A stretch of DNA of 64,000 nt from Rheinheimera mangrovi (GCF_003990335.1 NZ_CP034683.1:4137501-4201500), one strand, 5' to 3'; shown: positions 8,763 through 17,708, numbered from the stretch's first letter. The notes: generated by a model from the sequence alone, not told the origin. Numbers and translations are program-made.

Positions 8763-8879
8763 CCAAAGTAATTGTTGTTGCAGCTAGGCGACCAGTGAAC
8801 GAGACCCAAGAGCATAGGTAACTATGTGACTTGGGCTCGTGCGCGCAGTCAACAACGCTGCGGCGTCAAGTATGAAGGC
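8763..8879 (+). repeat. Dispersed intergenic repeat, copy C
   Basis: It starts CCAAAGTAATTGTTGTTGCAG and ends GCGTCAAGTATGAAGGC. The centre folds as ACGAG-CCCAAG-CATAG against CTATG-CTTGGG-CTCGT with small bulges, stronger than in the other copies. GCGCAGTCAACAACGCTGC follows as in copies A, B and D. Confidence 0.85.
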
Positions 8880-8882
8880 AAA

Positions 8883-8908
8883 AAAAGGACGCTAAAAAGC
8901 GTCCTTTT
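8883..8908 (-). terminator. Rho-independent terminator of the pepO-like gene
   Basis: AAAAGGACGC (8883-8892) pairs perfectly with GCGTCCTTTT (8899-8908) around a 6-nt loop. Read on the minus strand the stem is followed by a T run. It lies 15 bp after the M13 peptidase stop. Confidence 0.9.
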
Positions 8909-8923
8909 ATCTAAGTCTGGTAG

Positions 8924-10993
8924 TTACCAGATTTTGACCCGTACAGCGTCGTCACGGTACATGCCATCACCTGGTTTTACATCAAAGGTCTGATAAAACT
9001 CAGGCATATTCGACAGTACACCCAGCACCCGGTACATACCTGGAGAATGAGGTCCGGTGATCACTTGCTGGCGTAAGGAGGCATCACGGAACTTGATTCG
9101 CCATACCTGAGACCAGCCCATAAAGAAACGCTGATCACCGCTAAAGCCATCAATCACAGCAGCAGGTTTGCCTTGTAATGAGGTTTGGTAGGCTTTAAAT
9201 GCAACAGTTAAACCACCTAAGTCAGCAATGTTTTCACCTAAACCTAAAGCACCCTGCAATTTTAAATCATCAATAGGGTTAAAGGCGCTGTACTGGTCAA
9301 TCATTAACTGAGCTCGTTTCTGGAACTGCTCTGCATCTGTAGGTTGCCACCAATCGGTTAAATTACCGTTGCCATCTGAGCGGCGGCCCTGATCGTCAAA
9401 ACCATGGGTAATTTCGTGGCCAATTACACCACCAATGGCGCCATAGTTCACTGCATCATCCGCATCTACGTTAAAAAACGGTGGTTGTAAAATTGCAGCA
9501 GGGAAGACAATTTCATTCATCGTTGAGCTGTAGTACGCATTAACCGTTTGAGGAGTCATGCCCCATTCAGTACGATCCACCGGCTTGCCTAATTTAGCCA
9601 CCATACGGTCGAATTCACACTGGCTGCTGCGACGCATATTGCCAACTAAGTCGCCCGCCTTCACGTCCAGACAGCTATAGTCACGCCATACATCAGGGTA
9701 GCCAATTTTGGCATTAAATTTGGTCAGTTTTTCCTGAGCTGCTTTTTTGGTTTCAGGGCTCATCCACTCCAGACCATCAATAGCTTCCTTAAACGCAACC
9801 CTCATGTTTTTGATCAACTGGTCCATCCGCTCTTTAGCTTCAGGTTTGAAGTGACGCTCGACATAAATTTTGCCCAGCATAAAACCTAAAGTGTCTTCCA
9901 ACGCGGATACAGCTCGTTTTTCACGGTCACGCTGCGCTTCTAAGCCTGATAGCGTTTTGCCATAAAACTCAAAACTGGCCTGGTCAAAGCTGCTAGCCAG
10001 CAATTGGCTGTTCGCACGAACCAGATGGAATTTTAAGTAAGTTTGCCAGTCTGCGACCGGAATTTCACTTTGTAGTTTGGCGAAAGCCGTCAGATAGGTT
10101 GGCTGACGCACAACGATTTCATTTACATCAGCAAGTTTAGCGGCTCCCAATAAAGCGGCCCAATCAAAACCCGGAGCTGTTTCAGCCAGTTGCGCCAAAC
10201 TTAACTTGTTATAGGTGGCATTACGATCACGGTTCTGTATCCGGCTCCATTGTGCTTCAGCCAGTTTTGTTTCTATAGCGTACACTGTGGCTGCCACTTT
10301 CGCCGGATCAGTCCAAAGCGCCAGTTCTGCGACTTTAGTGATATAGGCCTGATACTTCTGCTGAATTTCTTTCGATTTTTCATCGCTGTTCAGATAGTAA
10401 TCACGGTCTGGCATACCTAAACCTGACTGGCTTGCTAATGTGATGTACTGATCGGAGGCCTTTTGATCCTGACCAACAAATAACACCACTGGAGTACCGG
10501 TACGTTCAGCCTGCAATTCGCCCCATAGTTTGGCTAATTCTGCATGAGAAGTGACCGCATCCACTTTGGCAAAATCAGCTTTAAGTGGTTCTAAACCCAA
10601 AGTATCCAGGGTAGCTGTATCCATATATGAGCGATAAAGATCAGCAATTTTCTGAACATCAGAACCAGGTTCAGCGGTCTTACCTGCCAGCTCCTGCACT
10701 ATCGCCAACACTTGTTTATCTGCATTTTCCCGCAATTCGTCAAAACTACCCCAACGGCCTTTATCCGCCGGAATTTCAGTTTTTGCCAGCCAATTACCGT
10801 TTACATAACGGAAAAAGTCCTGTTGAGGTTTCACACTGGTGTCCATATTGGACAGCTCAACACCTGAGGTTAAGGTTTTCACTTCAGCTGCAGCAGCAAC
10901 CGGAGTTTCAGTGGATTGAGTTGGAGTTTGAGCTTTGTCACAACCCGCCAGTGCTAAAAGCACGGCAAGGGCCAGAGTAGTTTTATTTAACAT
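8924..10993 (-). CDS. pepO: M13 family zinc metallopeptidase, PepO-like lipoprotein
   Basis: A 689-residue neprilysin-like endopeptidase. The N-terminus has a lipoprotein signal (LLALAGC), so it is probably anchored in the periplasm. The M13 N-terminal helical domain covers about 50-430. The C-terminal catalytic domain has the substrate-binding NAYYS motif, zinc ligands HEITH (526-530) with the third ligand Glu587 in GENIADLGG, and ends VKIW as bacterial M13 enzymes do. It cleaves short oligopeptides. The SD AGGAAG precedes the ATG. The gene lies within the maltodextrin region but has its own terminator and no operator, and is flanked on both sides by the dispersed repeat. Confidence 0.94.
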   Translation of the reverse strand: MLNKTTLALAVLLALAGCDKAQTPTQSTETPVAAAAEVKTLTSGVELSNMDTSVKPQQDFFRYVNGNWLAKTEIPADKGRWGSFDELRENADKQVLAIVQELAGKTAEPGSDVQKIADLYRSYMDTATLDTLGLEPLKADFAKVDAVTSHAELAKLWGELQAERTGTPVVLFVGQDQKASDQYITLASQSGLGMPDRDYYLNSDEKSKEIQQKYQAYITKVAELALWTDPAKVAATVYAIETKLAEAQWSRIQNRDRNATYNKLSLAQLAETAPGFDWAALLGAAKLADVNEIVVRQPTYLTAFAKLQSEIPVADWQTYLKFHLVRANSQLLASSFDQASFEFYGKTLSGLEAQRDREKRAVSALEDTLGFMLGKIYVERHFKPEAKERMDQLIKNMRVAFKEAIDGLEWMSPETKKAAQEKLTKFNAKIGYPDVWRDYSCLDVKAGDLVGNMRRSSQCEFDRMVAKLGKPVDRTEWGMTPQTVNAYYSSTMNEIVFPAAILQPPFFNVDADDAVNYGAIGGVIGHEITHGFDDQGRRSDGNGNLTDWWQPTDAEQFQKRAQLMIDQYSAFNPIDDLKLQGALGLGENIADLGGLTVAFKAYQTSLQGKPAAVIDGFSGDQRFFMGWSQVWRIKFRDASLRQQVITGPHSPGMYRVLGVLSNMPEFYQTFDVKPGDGMYRDDAVRVKIW

Positions 10994-11018
10994 GGTTCTT
11001 CCTGGAATTGATTTTATT

Positions 11019-11138
11019 CCCTTCGTACTTGAAGCTGCAGCTTTGTTGACTGCGCGCTCTATCCACAGTCACATAGGACGACTATGCTTCTGGGGTCTCA
11101 CGCTCTTGTCGCCGCCCTGCAACTCCAATTACTTTGGG
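11019..11138 (-). repeat. Dispersed intergenic repeat, copy D (upstream of pepO)
   Basis: Reverse orientation relative to copies A-C: CCCTTCGTACTTGAAGCTGC at the left end and CAACTCCAATTACTTTGGG at the right. The centre holds CATAGGACGACTATG. Its GAAGGG end points toward the pepO start codon, 25 bp away, the same relation that copy B3 has to the LacI gene. Confidence 0.87.
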
Positions 11139-11242
11139 TATAGTTATTTGGTTTTTACGCAAAACCAGTGTAGAGAAAAGGAAGGTATTGTCCAGTCTTA
11201 AGATTTTCACTGCGACTAGCGGCAAAGCAAACCAGATAAATG

Positions 11243-11584
11243 TCAGCTTTCTAAGCCTTCGGCAATTTGACTGGTCACCTGAATCAACCATGCTCTGTCC
11301 TGCTCAGCTGCAGCGAGATCTAATTCTGCAATCACAGCATAAGCCAGCTGCTCTAAGCTTTGCTGCAGAGATAAGGATAAATGGTTATCCGGGTCTGTCA
11401 CTAAACCTAAAACTGTCAGCCAAAGTAGCCGCAGATCGGCCAGTGCTTTGGCCTGTTCCAGCTCAGAATCTTGCGCGGCTATATCAAGTTGATACAAAAC
11501 ACGACGGAACACCTGGGCTTCAAGGGCTTTGGTGTTCGACGCTAAAAGACGGGTAGTTCGATACAGATCCAGTGGACTGCGCAT
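11243..11584 (-). CDS. FlaF-like small protein (putative flagellin chaperone/regulator relative)
   Basis: A 113-residue, helical, soluble protein. The segment ALADLRLLWLTVLGLVTDPDNHLSLSLQQSLEQLAYAVIAEL resembles the core of FlaF (N-RLW---L--V-DPDNPLP--LR--L--LA-FV). FlaF helps flagellin secretion in alphaproteobacteria. It starts 9 bp after the stop of the flagellin-like gene, the same gene order as flagellin-FlaF pairs, which supports the assignment. I judged similarity by eye; a helical protein of another family is possible. No other flagellar genes are in the window. Confidence 0.55.
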   Translation of the reverse strand: MRSPLDLYRTTRLLASNTKALEAQVFRRVLYQLDIAAQDSELEQAKALADLRLLWLTVLGLVTDPDNHLSLSLQQSLEQLAYAVIAELDLAAAEQDRAWLIQVTSQIAEGLES

Positions 11585-11593
11585 CAGACCGGC

Positions 11594-12454
11594 TTAACTG
11601 AACAGACTCAGCAGAGAGCGGGCACCTTGTTCTTTGTTGCCTATGCCCATGGTTTGCTGTTTTAATTGCTGGCGGGTTTCCTCAGCCTGCTTGAGTAAAG
11701 CTGCTCTACTTTCTTCATCTGGCGCAGCTCGGGCTGAGTTACGCCCCCCTGTACGCTCAGACTCCAGACTAGCTGCAGCTTTACTGACAGCAGTGGCAGT
11801 TTCTAACTGCGCTTTAAGTTTTTTATCTTCTTTGGCTAAACGTTCTGAGCTTTCATTGACTGATTTTTCAGCAGCCGCAAGAGCGCTGGTTTTACCCTCT
11901 TTACCATTAAGCAGCTCGCGGGCTTCCGCTGCTGAACCAATTTTTTCAGGTAAACCAAGACGTTTATCCAGTTGACTGCTGCCAAGTGCAGACTGACTGC
12001 CATAACTATTAGTAGTCACTTTGGTGCTGTCTTTATCCGTCAGTAAATTAACGCCTTTGCCACCATCGCCGCCTTTATAGCTGGCACCTTCCAGTGATTT
12101 TTCGATGCCACTGCGTAGCTCTGAATACTCTTTTTGTAATTTTTCGCGTTGTGGTGCTGCTAACGAATCGTCAGCCAGTTTGGTAGCAACCTCCCGCACC
12201 TTCACCAAAGAGTCTTTTATATCTTTAGTGGCCGCCTGAGCACTTTCCACCGCGCCCTTGCCTTTGGCTAAACTTTGCTGCACAGCTGAGTAATCTTTCG
12301 CCGAATTACGACCTGGACTAAATTCCAGTTCTGCTTTTTTGCTGGCAGATGCTGAAGTACTGGTGCTGCCAGAAGTTGAACCTGAACTGGGTGTAGCCGC
12401 AGGATTTACTGTTGGCGTTGACGGAATAAAACCCTGGCTGACATTGGTAATCAT
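11594..12454 (-). CDS. Atypical flagellin-like protein
   Basis: A 286-residue protein with no signal peptide. After a Ser/Thr/Pro-rich head (about 10-40) it has SPGRNSAKDYSA (compare SSGLRINSAKDDAAG of flagellin), a long heptad-rich helix with LVKVREVATKLADDSL, then QREKLQKEYSELRSGIEKSL...YKGGDGGKGVNLLTD (compare R--L--E---L--EI-----T-FNG--LL). The C-terminal part (AEKSVNESSERLAKEDKKLKAQL) and the end ARSLLSLFS echo the flagellin C-terminal helices. The normal first N-terminal helix (D0) appears replaced by the low-complexity head. The start ATG at 12454 has GGAG 7 bp upstream; the ATG at 12466 has none. It is paired with a FlaF-like gene. It could be a minor filament protein or a degenerate paralogue. 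Confidence 0.5.
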   Translation of the reverse strand: MITNVSQGFIPSTPTVNPAATPSSGSTSGSTSTSASASKKAELEFSPGRNSAKDYSAVQQSLAKGKGAVESAQAATKDIKDSLVKVREVATKLADDSLAAPQREKLQKEYSELRSGIEKSLEGASYKGGDGGKGVNLLTDKDSTKVTTNSYGSQSALGSSQLDKRLGLPEKIGSAAEARELLNGKEGKTSALAAAEKSVNESSERLAKEDKKLKAQLETATAVSKAAASLESERTGGRNSARAAPDEESRAALLKQAEETRQQLKQQTMGIGNKEQGARSLLSLFS

Positions 12455-12609
12455 CACAAACTCCATCTGATCTGGCGACCAGAAATTAAACTACTTACTA
12501 GTTTAACCTTATGGTGCTTTTTCGCCAGTGAAATTTGGCTATTTTATCGTCAGAGAACCGGAGCATCGAATTTTCCGTTAAAGTGGCTGTTTTGATCACA
12601 AGGCATTTT

Positions 12610-12993
12610 ATGCAGCAGCTATTACTGATTTACGACGGCGATTGCCCTTTGTGCAAGAATTTTGTGGCCGCGCAACGTTTGCAGCAACACTTTGGTGAAC
12701 TGACGCTGCTCGACGCACGGAACTTAGCAGAACGAGTTCCGCTTTTGCTGGCTGAGTTACAGCACCAGAACTTGATTGTTAATCAAAGCATGTTACTGCG
12801 GGTGGACGGGCGCTGGTTAAAAGGTGCAGAGGTTTTGCAGTTACTGGCCTCAGTTAATGAACGCAATTGGCGCAACAGACTCTGGTTATGGTGGTTTCAG
12901 TCTGCCGGCCGCGCCCGCTACAGTTATCCGTTACTGCGGGCCGGCCGTAATTTGTTGCTAAAATTGCTAAAAATTCCGCCTTTGCCTTATTGA
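12610..12993 (+). CDS. DCC family thiol-disulphide oxidoreductase-like protein (DUF393)
   Basis: A 127-residue protein with the family signature at its N-terminus, LIYDGDCPLCKNF (DGxCxxC), where the two cysteines form the predicted redox pair. A basic, Trp-rich C-terminal half (WRNRLWLWWF) follows. Members are thioredoxin-fold proteins of unknown substrate. The ATG at 12610 places the DCC motif at residues 9-15, as usual; the longer frame from 12535 adds no recognisable sequence. Its end overlaps by 7 bp the end of the convergent GH13 gene. Confidence 0.88.
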   Translation: MQQLLLIYDGDCPLCKNFVAAQRLQQHFGELTLLDARNLAERVPLLLAELQHQNLIVNQSMLLRVDGRWLKGAEVLQLLASVNERNWRNRLWLWWFQSAGRARYSYPLLRAGRNLLLKLLKIPPLPY

Positions 12994-14840
12994 AGTTGCA
13001 GCATCAGACTGCCACGCCCAGGCAATTCCAGCTTGCCTTTGCTGGTGATGGTTTTGCCTGTCAACACATCAGTAAAACGGGCATTGGCTGGCATCAACTC
13101 AGAGTAGCGATTTAAATCTACAGTTTTGGCTTCAGCATTTTTATTAAAAAACACCCACAGCTGTTTCTTATCCTGATAACGGACATAACTGTAAACGCCA
13201 TCTGCCGGGCTGAAATGTTTCATCTGCCCTTGCTGCAGCACAGTGTTGTTTTTGCGATAGTTAGCCAGTGTTTTCACCAGTTGCTGAGCCTGCAGCTGCG
13301 CCTGACTTAACCCTTTGCCTGTAAAGGCATTCACTGCATCCCCCGCCCAACCACCAGGGAAATCACTGCGGACCAAACCATCATCACGCTGTTTTGGGCT
13401 CTGTTTCAGAATTTCAGTGCCATAATACAGCTGCGGAATTCGGGGCGATGTCAGCAGGTAAATCATCGCCATCTGATACAAATCTCTGTCTTCATTTAAC
13501 AAAGAAAACAGCCGCGCCGTGTCGTGATTACCTTCAAACAAGACTAAATTGGTTGGATCCGGATAAATCACATCATTGCCCAAGGCTTCATAAAGTTTCA
13601 CCCAGCCTTTGTCCCAGGCCTCTTCTTCGGTCAAAGCAGCCAGTAAGGCGTAATACAGCGGAAAATCCATCATGCTGGGAGTAAAGGACTGATAACCGTC
13701 TGAATTGGATTTACCTTTTTGCCAATAGGACACCACCACTGGATTGGCACTCCACTCTTCGCCGACAATATTAAAATTCGGGTATTCGCTCATCAGGCGT
13801 TTTGACCAGGCCGTTAAAAAGTCTTTGTCCGCATAAGAATAAGTATCTTCCCGAATGCCAGATAAATTTGCGTACTCCACCCACCAAACAGAATTCTGGA
13901 TCAGATAAGTCGCCAATAACGGATGGCGTTGATTTAAATCCGGCATGCTGTCAACAAACCAGCCATCAACAAAAGCTTTGGCGTCAATTTTGGCGGCGTA
14001 AGGATCCTGCACCGTAGTACGGGCATGGTTGGTCGGGTGGAAACTGGCGTTGTAGTTCAGCCAGCTTTTTTCGGGTAAGTCCTTAAGCCACCAATGGTTC
14101 GAACCAATGTGATTGACCACTATGTCCTGAATCACACCTATCCCAAGTTTCTTCGCTTCTGATACAAAGTGTTTATAGTCAGTGTTGCTACCAAAACGTG
14201 GATCTATTTTGTACAAATCGGTAGCGGCATAACCATGGTAGGAATAAGCCGGGCTGTTATTTTCAGTTAATGGCTGAGGCCAAATTTGCGTTACACCCAA
14301 TTGTTGCAGATAAGGTAAGGCCTGCTGCATACCGGCAATATCGCCGCCGTGGCGGCCGCCAGGATTGCTTCTGTTCAGTCCTTCGCTTAAGCCTTTGACT
14401 ACATCATTCGAGCTGTCGCCATTAACAAAACGGTCCGGCGTTATAAGGTAAATCAAATCTTTTTGGCTAAACCCCTGCCGCTGCGCAGAGCCAAGCTGAC
14501 GTGCTAATAAGTTGTAGTTATGCCGGGCTACCGTTTTGCCATCTTGTGTAAACACCAGCTCAAAACTGCCAGGTTTCACATCCGGGCTGAGCTCCAAATC
14601 CACAAACAGATAGTTGGGGTTTTTGACCTTTTGTAGCCCAGTGAGTTTGACGCCTGGATAATTCAACTGCACTTTAGCCTGCTGAATATCCTTCGCATGC
14701 ACCATCAGTTGCAGCTTGGGTTCTTTCATACCTGCCCACCAAAAGGCAGGCTCCAGGTGTTCGATTTCACTGGCATAAGCCGCAGGAGCCACTACTACCA
14801 GCCCCAGCAGCACTGCCTTTATCTGACGAATAGTTGTCAT
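12987..14840 (-). CDS. GH13 cyclomaltodextrinase / neopullulanase-like alpha-amylase
   Basis: A 617-residue secreted enzyme that hydrolyses alpha-1,4 links of maltodextrins or cyclodextrins. A signal peptide (about 1-23) is followed by a cyclomaltodextrinase-type N-terminal beta domain (about 25-115), the GH13 barrel and a C-terminal beta domain. Catalytic residues are visible: nucleophile Asp332 (GIREDTY), acid/base Glu361 (NIVGEEW) and transition-state Asp440 (FEGNHDTAR); QDIVVNH is conserved region I. GIRED in place of the usual GFRxD is a minor variation. Its ATG overlaps the TAA of the GH31 gene by one base, so the two form an operon under the GH31 promoter with its MalR-type operator. 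Confidence 0.93.
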   Translation of the reverse strand: MTTIRQIKAVLLGLVVVAPAAYASEIEHLEPAFWWAGMKEPKLQLMVHAKDIQQAKVQLNYPGVKLTGLQKVKNPNYLFVDLELSPDVKPGSFELVFTQDGKTVARHNYNLLARQLGSAQRQGFSQKDLIYLITPDRFVNGDSSNDVVKGLSEGLNRSNPGGRHGGDIAGMQQALPYLQQLGVTQIWPQPLTENNSPAYSYHGYAATDLYKIDPRFGSNTDYKHFVSEAKKLGIGVIQDIVVNHIGSNHWWLKDLPEKSWLNYNASFHPTNHARTTVQDPYAAKIDAKAFVDGWFVDSMPDLNQRHPLLATYLIQNSVWWVEYANLSGIREDTYSYADKDFLTAWSKRLMSEYPNFNIVGEEWSANPVVVSYWQKGKSNSDGYQSFTPSMMDFPLYYALLAALTEEEAWDKGWVKLYEALGNDVIYPDPTNLVLFEGNHDTARLFSLLNEDRDLYQMAMIYLLTSPRIPQLYYGTEILKQSPKQRDDGLVRSDFPGGWAGDAVNAFTGKGLSQAQLQAQQLVKTLANYRKNNTVLQQGQMKHFSPADGVYSYVRYQDKKQLWVFFNKNAEAKTVDLNRYSELMPANARFTDVLTGKTITSKGKLELPGRGSLMLQLQ

Positions 14841-17269
14841 TACAGCACCACCGTCACTTTGGCCTGATCCCAGTTTAATTTCAGCCTTACTTGCTGCTTC
14901 GTTTGATCAAACCAGGCAGTTCCTGCTGTCAGCTCTGCTTCAGAGCCAACCCATTTCAAGGTTTTGCCATCCACTGCCACTTCCGCAGGCTTCGCCAATT
15001 GATGCACAACCAGGGTCACTTCACGCTGTTTTGGCATACCGGCATAACCTAAACCAGTGCGGTTTAGCTCCAGTGTCAGGCTGCTCTTTGCCTTCGCACT
15101 ATTTGCCTTAGCATTAAAGGTCAGCAGCTCATACTGGCCGCTTGTTAACGAATTGGGTGATACACCGTCATCCTCATATAACTGGCCTTTGGCCGTGGTT
15201 ACGGACTGATCATGGTAATAATGCAGCTCCAACTGGCGGCTACTGTAATCTTTTAAACTTTGCACTGCGCTTACCATAGGCACAAAGGAGCCAGCACGCA
15301 CCAGCACAGGCAGTGTGGTTAAATCTGTTGGTTGCTGAATAGTTTGGCCACCCTGATACGCTTTCTCTGTCCAGTAATCCAGCCAGACGCCTTGAGGCAA
15401 TTGCACTGCGACAGACTTCACACCAGCAGCTGTGACAGGAGTTACTAAAAAAGCATCGCCCCACAAGTAGCTGTCTTTGTTGGCAATTAAGCTGGTGTCC
15501 GCTTCATTTTCAAAAAACAGCGGGCGCATTAATGGCATACCTGTAGTGCTGTTTTGATAAGCCAGACTGTAGTTGTAAGGGAACAAGCGGTAACGTAATT
15601 TCACATAGTCACGCAGAATATCTCTGGTTTCTTTGTCGTGCAGCACAGGTTCCGGCGCTATTTGCTCCTGGGCATGAGGGCGATAGACAGGCTGGAATAC
15701 ACCATACTGCAACCAGCGGATGTACATTTCTTTATCAAACACTTCACCACCGGCAAAACCACCTAAATCTGAGTGGGTATAGGCCATGCCTAACAAGCCC
15801 ATTTGTAGCGACAGTTCGACCTGAGGTTTTAAACCATCCCAGCTGCGACTGACATCCCCAGTCCAGGGGATCATGCCAAAACGCTGTGACCCGGCAAAAC
15901 CAGAACGCATCATAATCATAGGGCGCTGCGCTGGTTGCTGTTTTAAGCGATTCTGATACACCAGTTCAGCCCAACGATGGCCATAGGCATTATGGATTTC
16001 ATCTGCAGTGCCTATACTATGGATCGCATCCGCAGGATGCACTTCAGGCTCACCTAAATCGCCCCACCAGCCTGCCACACCATAGTCGGCCAGCTCGTTG
16101 TAAATACCTTCAAACCAGGCTGATCCTTCTTTTGAAAACACATCCACCAGACCCGTGTTACCAAAATAAAAATCAAAGGTTTTAGGCTTACCTGCTAAAT
16201 CTTTAGCTAAGGCTTTGGCATTGACCGCTTCATCCCAACGACTGGACGTGCTTAATACAAAAGGCTCTGTGATTAAGACAGTGTTGACGCCTTTGGCTTT
16301 AAAGTCGCTGATCATGCCTTTAGGGTTTGGAAAGGCTTTTTTATCCCAGGCTAAGTTGCCCATATGGCCCTGAATATCTGGCCCAAACCAGTATAAATCC
16401 AGCACTACAGCGTCCAGCGGAAAGTCTTCAGCGGCAAATTTATCCACTATGGCGCGGGTTTCAGCTTCAGTGTGATAACCAAAACGTGAGGCAAAATTAC
16501 CAAAAGCCCAACGCGGTGGCAGCGGTTGTTTGCCTGTGACTGTGACATATTGCTCTATTAACGCTGGATAAGTCGCTGCCGCCATCACTATGTAAGAAGT
16601 GCGGCCTGCCACTGCTTCGAATTGCAGTACATCTTTTTCTGTTTTACCTAAGTCGACAAAACCACTGGCGCTGTTATCAAACAGCAGCAGATATTTTTTG
16701 CTCGACATCACAGCAGGCAAACCAAAATACATTTGCTGCGCTTCGGTGCTGTAGCCATAACTAGCTTTGTTGTACAAGGGCAAACGCTGACCACGTCTGT
16801 CCATGCCCACAACCCGCTCACCTGTGCCTAACAGCTTTTCATCATCCTGCAGTGCAAAGCGAAAACCACGTAAGGTTTCATGGGCAAAAAAGCCTTTTTC
16901 TTCTGCCAGAATGAATTCACCGTCCCGATAATAACTCAACTGAAAAGGCGACTTTTGTATTTTGACTGTCAGTTGTCGGGTTTTGAACTCTAAAAAATCA
17001 TCAGTAACACTTAGCTGTCCAGGCACTTTTTGTTTCAAATCGGCTAAAGCAAAAGAAGGTAACTGCTTTTCGCCATCACGCTGATACTCTATTTCTACAG
17101 CGCCACTGCTTCTAAAACTAAGCTGCACTTTGTACTCTTCGGTTGTGATCTGAAGTTGATCATTAGCCAGTTCGTGTCGCTTATAGCTTGCAGCTTCCGC
17201 AGGAACTAAAGTCCCGGCTAAAGCCAATAGTCCAATCCAGAAAACGCAAAGTTTCTGATTCATCTTCAT
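14840..17269 (-). CDS. GH31 alpha-glucosidase
   Basis: An 809-residue exported enzyme with a signal peptide (ending about ALAGTLVPAEA). It has the N-terminal beta-sandwich of GH31, a TIM barrel with nucleophile Asp404 in WWGDLGEPE and acid/base Asp472 in IPWTGDVSRSWDGL, the HSDLGGF motif and C-terminal beta domains. It releases glucose from the non-reducing end of maltodextrins, probably in the periplasm. It is first gene of the GH31-GH13 operon, divergent from the TonB receptor. The operator palindrome at 17413-17426 lies 144 bp upstream of the start. Confidence 0.94.
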   Translation of the reverse strand: MKMNQKLCVFWIGLLALAGTLVPAEAASYKRHELANDQLQITTEEYKVQLSFRSSGAVEIEYQRDGEKQLPSFALADLKQKVPGQLSVTDDFLEFKTRQLTVKIQKSPFQLSYYRDGEFILAEEKGFFAHETLRGFRFALQDDEKLLGTGERVVGMDRRGQRLPLYNKASYGYSTEAQQMYFGLPAVMSSKKYLLLFDNSASGFVDLGKTEKDVLQFEAVAGRTSYIVMAAATYPALIEQYVTVTGKQPLPPRWAFGNFASRFGYHTEAETRAIVDKFAAEDFPLDAVVLDLYWFGPDIQGHMGNLAWDKKAFPNPKGMISDFKAKGVNTVLITEPFVLSTSSRWDEAVNAKALAKDLAGKPKTFDFYFGNTGLVDVFSKEGSAWFEGIYNELADYGVAGWWGDLGEPEVHPADAIHSIGTADEIHNAYGHRWAELVYQNRLKQQPAQRPMIMMRSGFAGSQRFGMIPWTGDVSRSWDGLKPQVELSLQMGLLGMAYTHSDLGGFAGGEVFDKEMYIRWLQYGVFQPVYRPHAQEQIAPEPVLHDKETRDILRDYVKLRYRLFPYNYSLAYQNSTTGMPLMRPLFFENEADTSLIANKDSYLWGDAFLVTPVTAAGVKSVAVQLPQGVWLDYWTEKAYQGGQTIQQPTDLTTLPVLVRAGSFVPMVSAVQSLKDYSSRQLELHYYHDQSVTTAKGQLYEDDGVSPNSLTSGQYELLTFNAKANSAKAKSSLTLELNRTGLGYAGMPKQREVTLVVHQLAKPAEVAVDGKTLKWVGSEAELTAGTAWFDQTKQQVRLKLNWDQAKVTVVL

Positions 17270-17412
17270 AGAATTCTCTACTCATTTTTAGTAGTTAAAC
17301 CAAACAACACATCACTTTCGGGATGGGTTAAAAGTAACTGCTACACTGAAGTTACGACAATAAGGTGCTACAACTTAGTGCAAAAAATCAGTGGAGCATA
17401 TGCCAGAGTAGA

Positions 17413-17426
17413 TGCATACGTATGCA
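17413..17426. promoter_or_regulatory. Predicted LacI/MalR operator for the GH31-GH13 operon
   Basis: TGCATACGTATGCA, a perfect 14-bp palindrome that differs from the other two operators only at position 3 of each half-site (C for A). It lies 144 bp from the GH31 start codon and on that gene's side of the divergent region. Confidence 0.75.
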
Positions 17427-17576
17427 CACTCTCCCTTCTGGCTATGCTTCTGCGCTGCATTTATAAATATGTTTGCAGTAGTTGGTATTTTTACTCACAT
17501 TCTGCAAAAGCAGGAAATGCACCAGTTTGGGGCGAAAAAACACAATTTGCGCCATGCTCGTGCACTTTAGAAAAAA

Positions 17577-17590
17577 TGAATACGTATTCA
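17577..17590. promoter_or_regulatory. Predicted LacI/MalR operator for the TonB receptor
   Basis: TGAATACGTATTCA, identical to the site at 8694-8707 before the MFS transporter. It lies 118 bp upstream of the receptor start codon and directly before a possible -35 element. Confidence 0.82.
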
Positions 17591-17708
17591 TGTTGAGATG
17601 TTGACCGAACAAGTTTAATAAAAGCATGGGTTAACACTATCGTGCGAAAAGTGCGGGTCAAACCAGAACTTAAAAAGCACATAAAAAACAACACACCGGG
17701 GATAAGGA

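Larger units (their letters stand above)
8483..8923. other. Intergenic region: MFS promoter region, repeat copy C and pepO terminator
   Basis: A stretch of 441 bp between two minus-strand genes. From right to left it holds the pepO terminator hairpin (8883-8908), a copy of the dispersed repeat (8763-8879), a LacI-type operator (8694-8707) and about 210 bp of leader before the MFS start. No protein-like frame was seen. Confidence 0.75.
17270..17708. promoter_or_regulatory. Divergent control region of GH31-GH13 and TonB receptor operons
   Basis: A stretch of 439 bp between divergent start codons. It contains two TACGTA-centred palindromes, one near each gene, implying two separately repressed or activated promoters. 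No convincing protein frame was seen. Just downstream of the second operator TTGAGA and TAATAA are spaced by 17 bp (about 17593-17621), a possible weak promoter for the TonB receptor. Confidence 0.7.
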
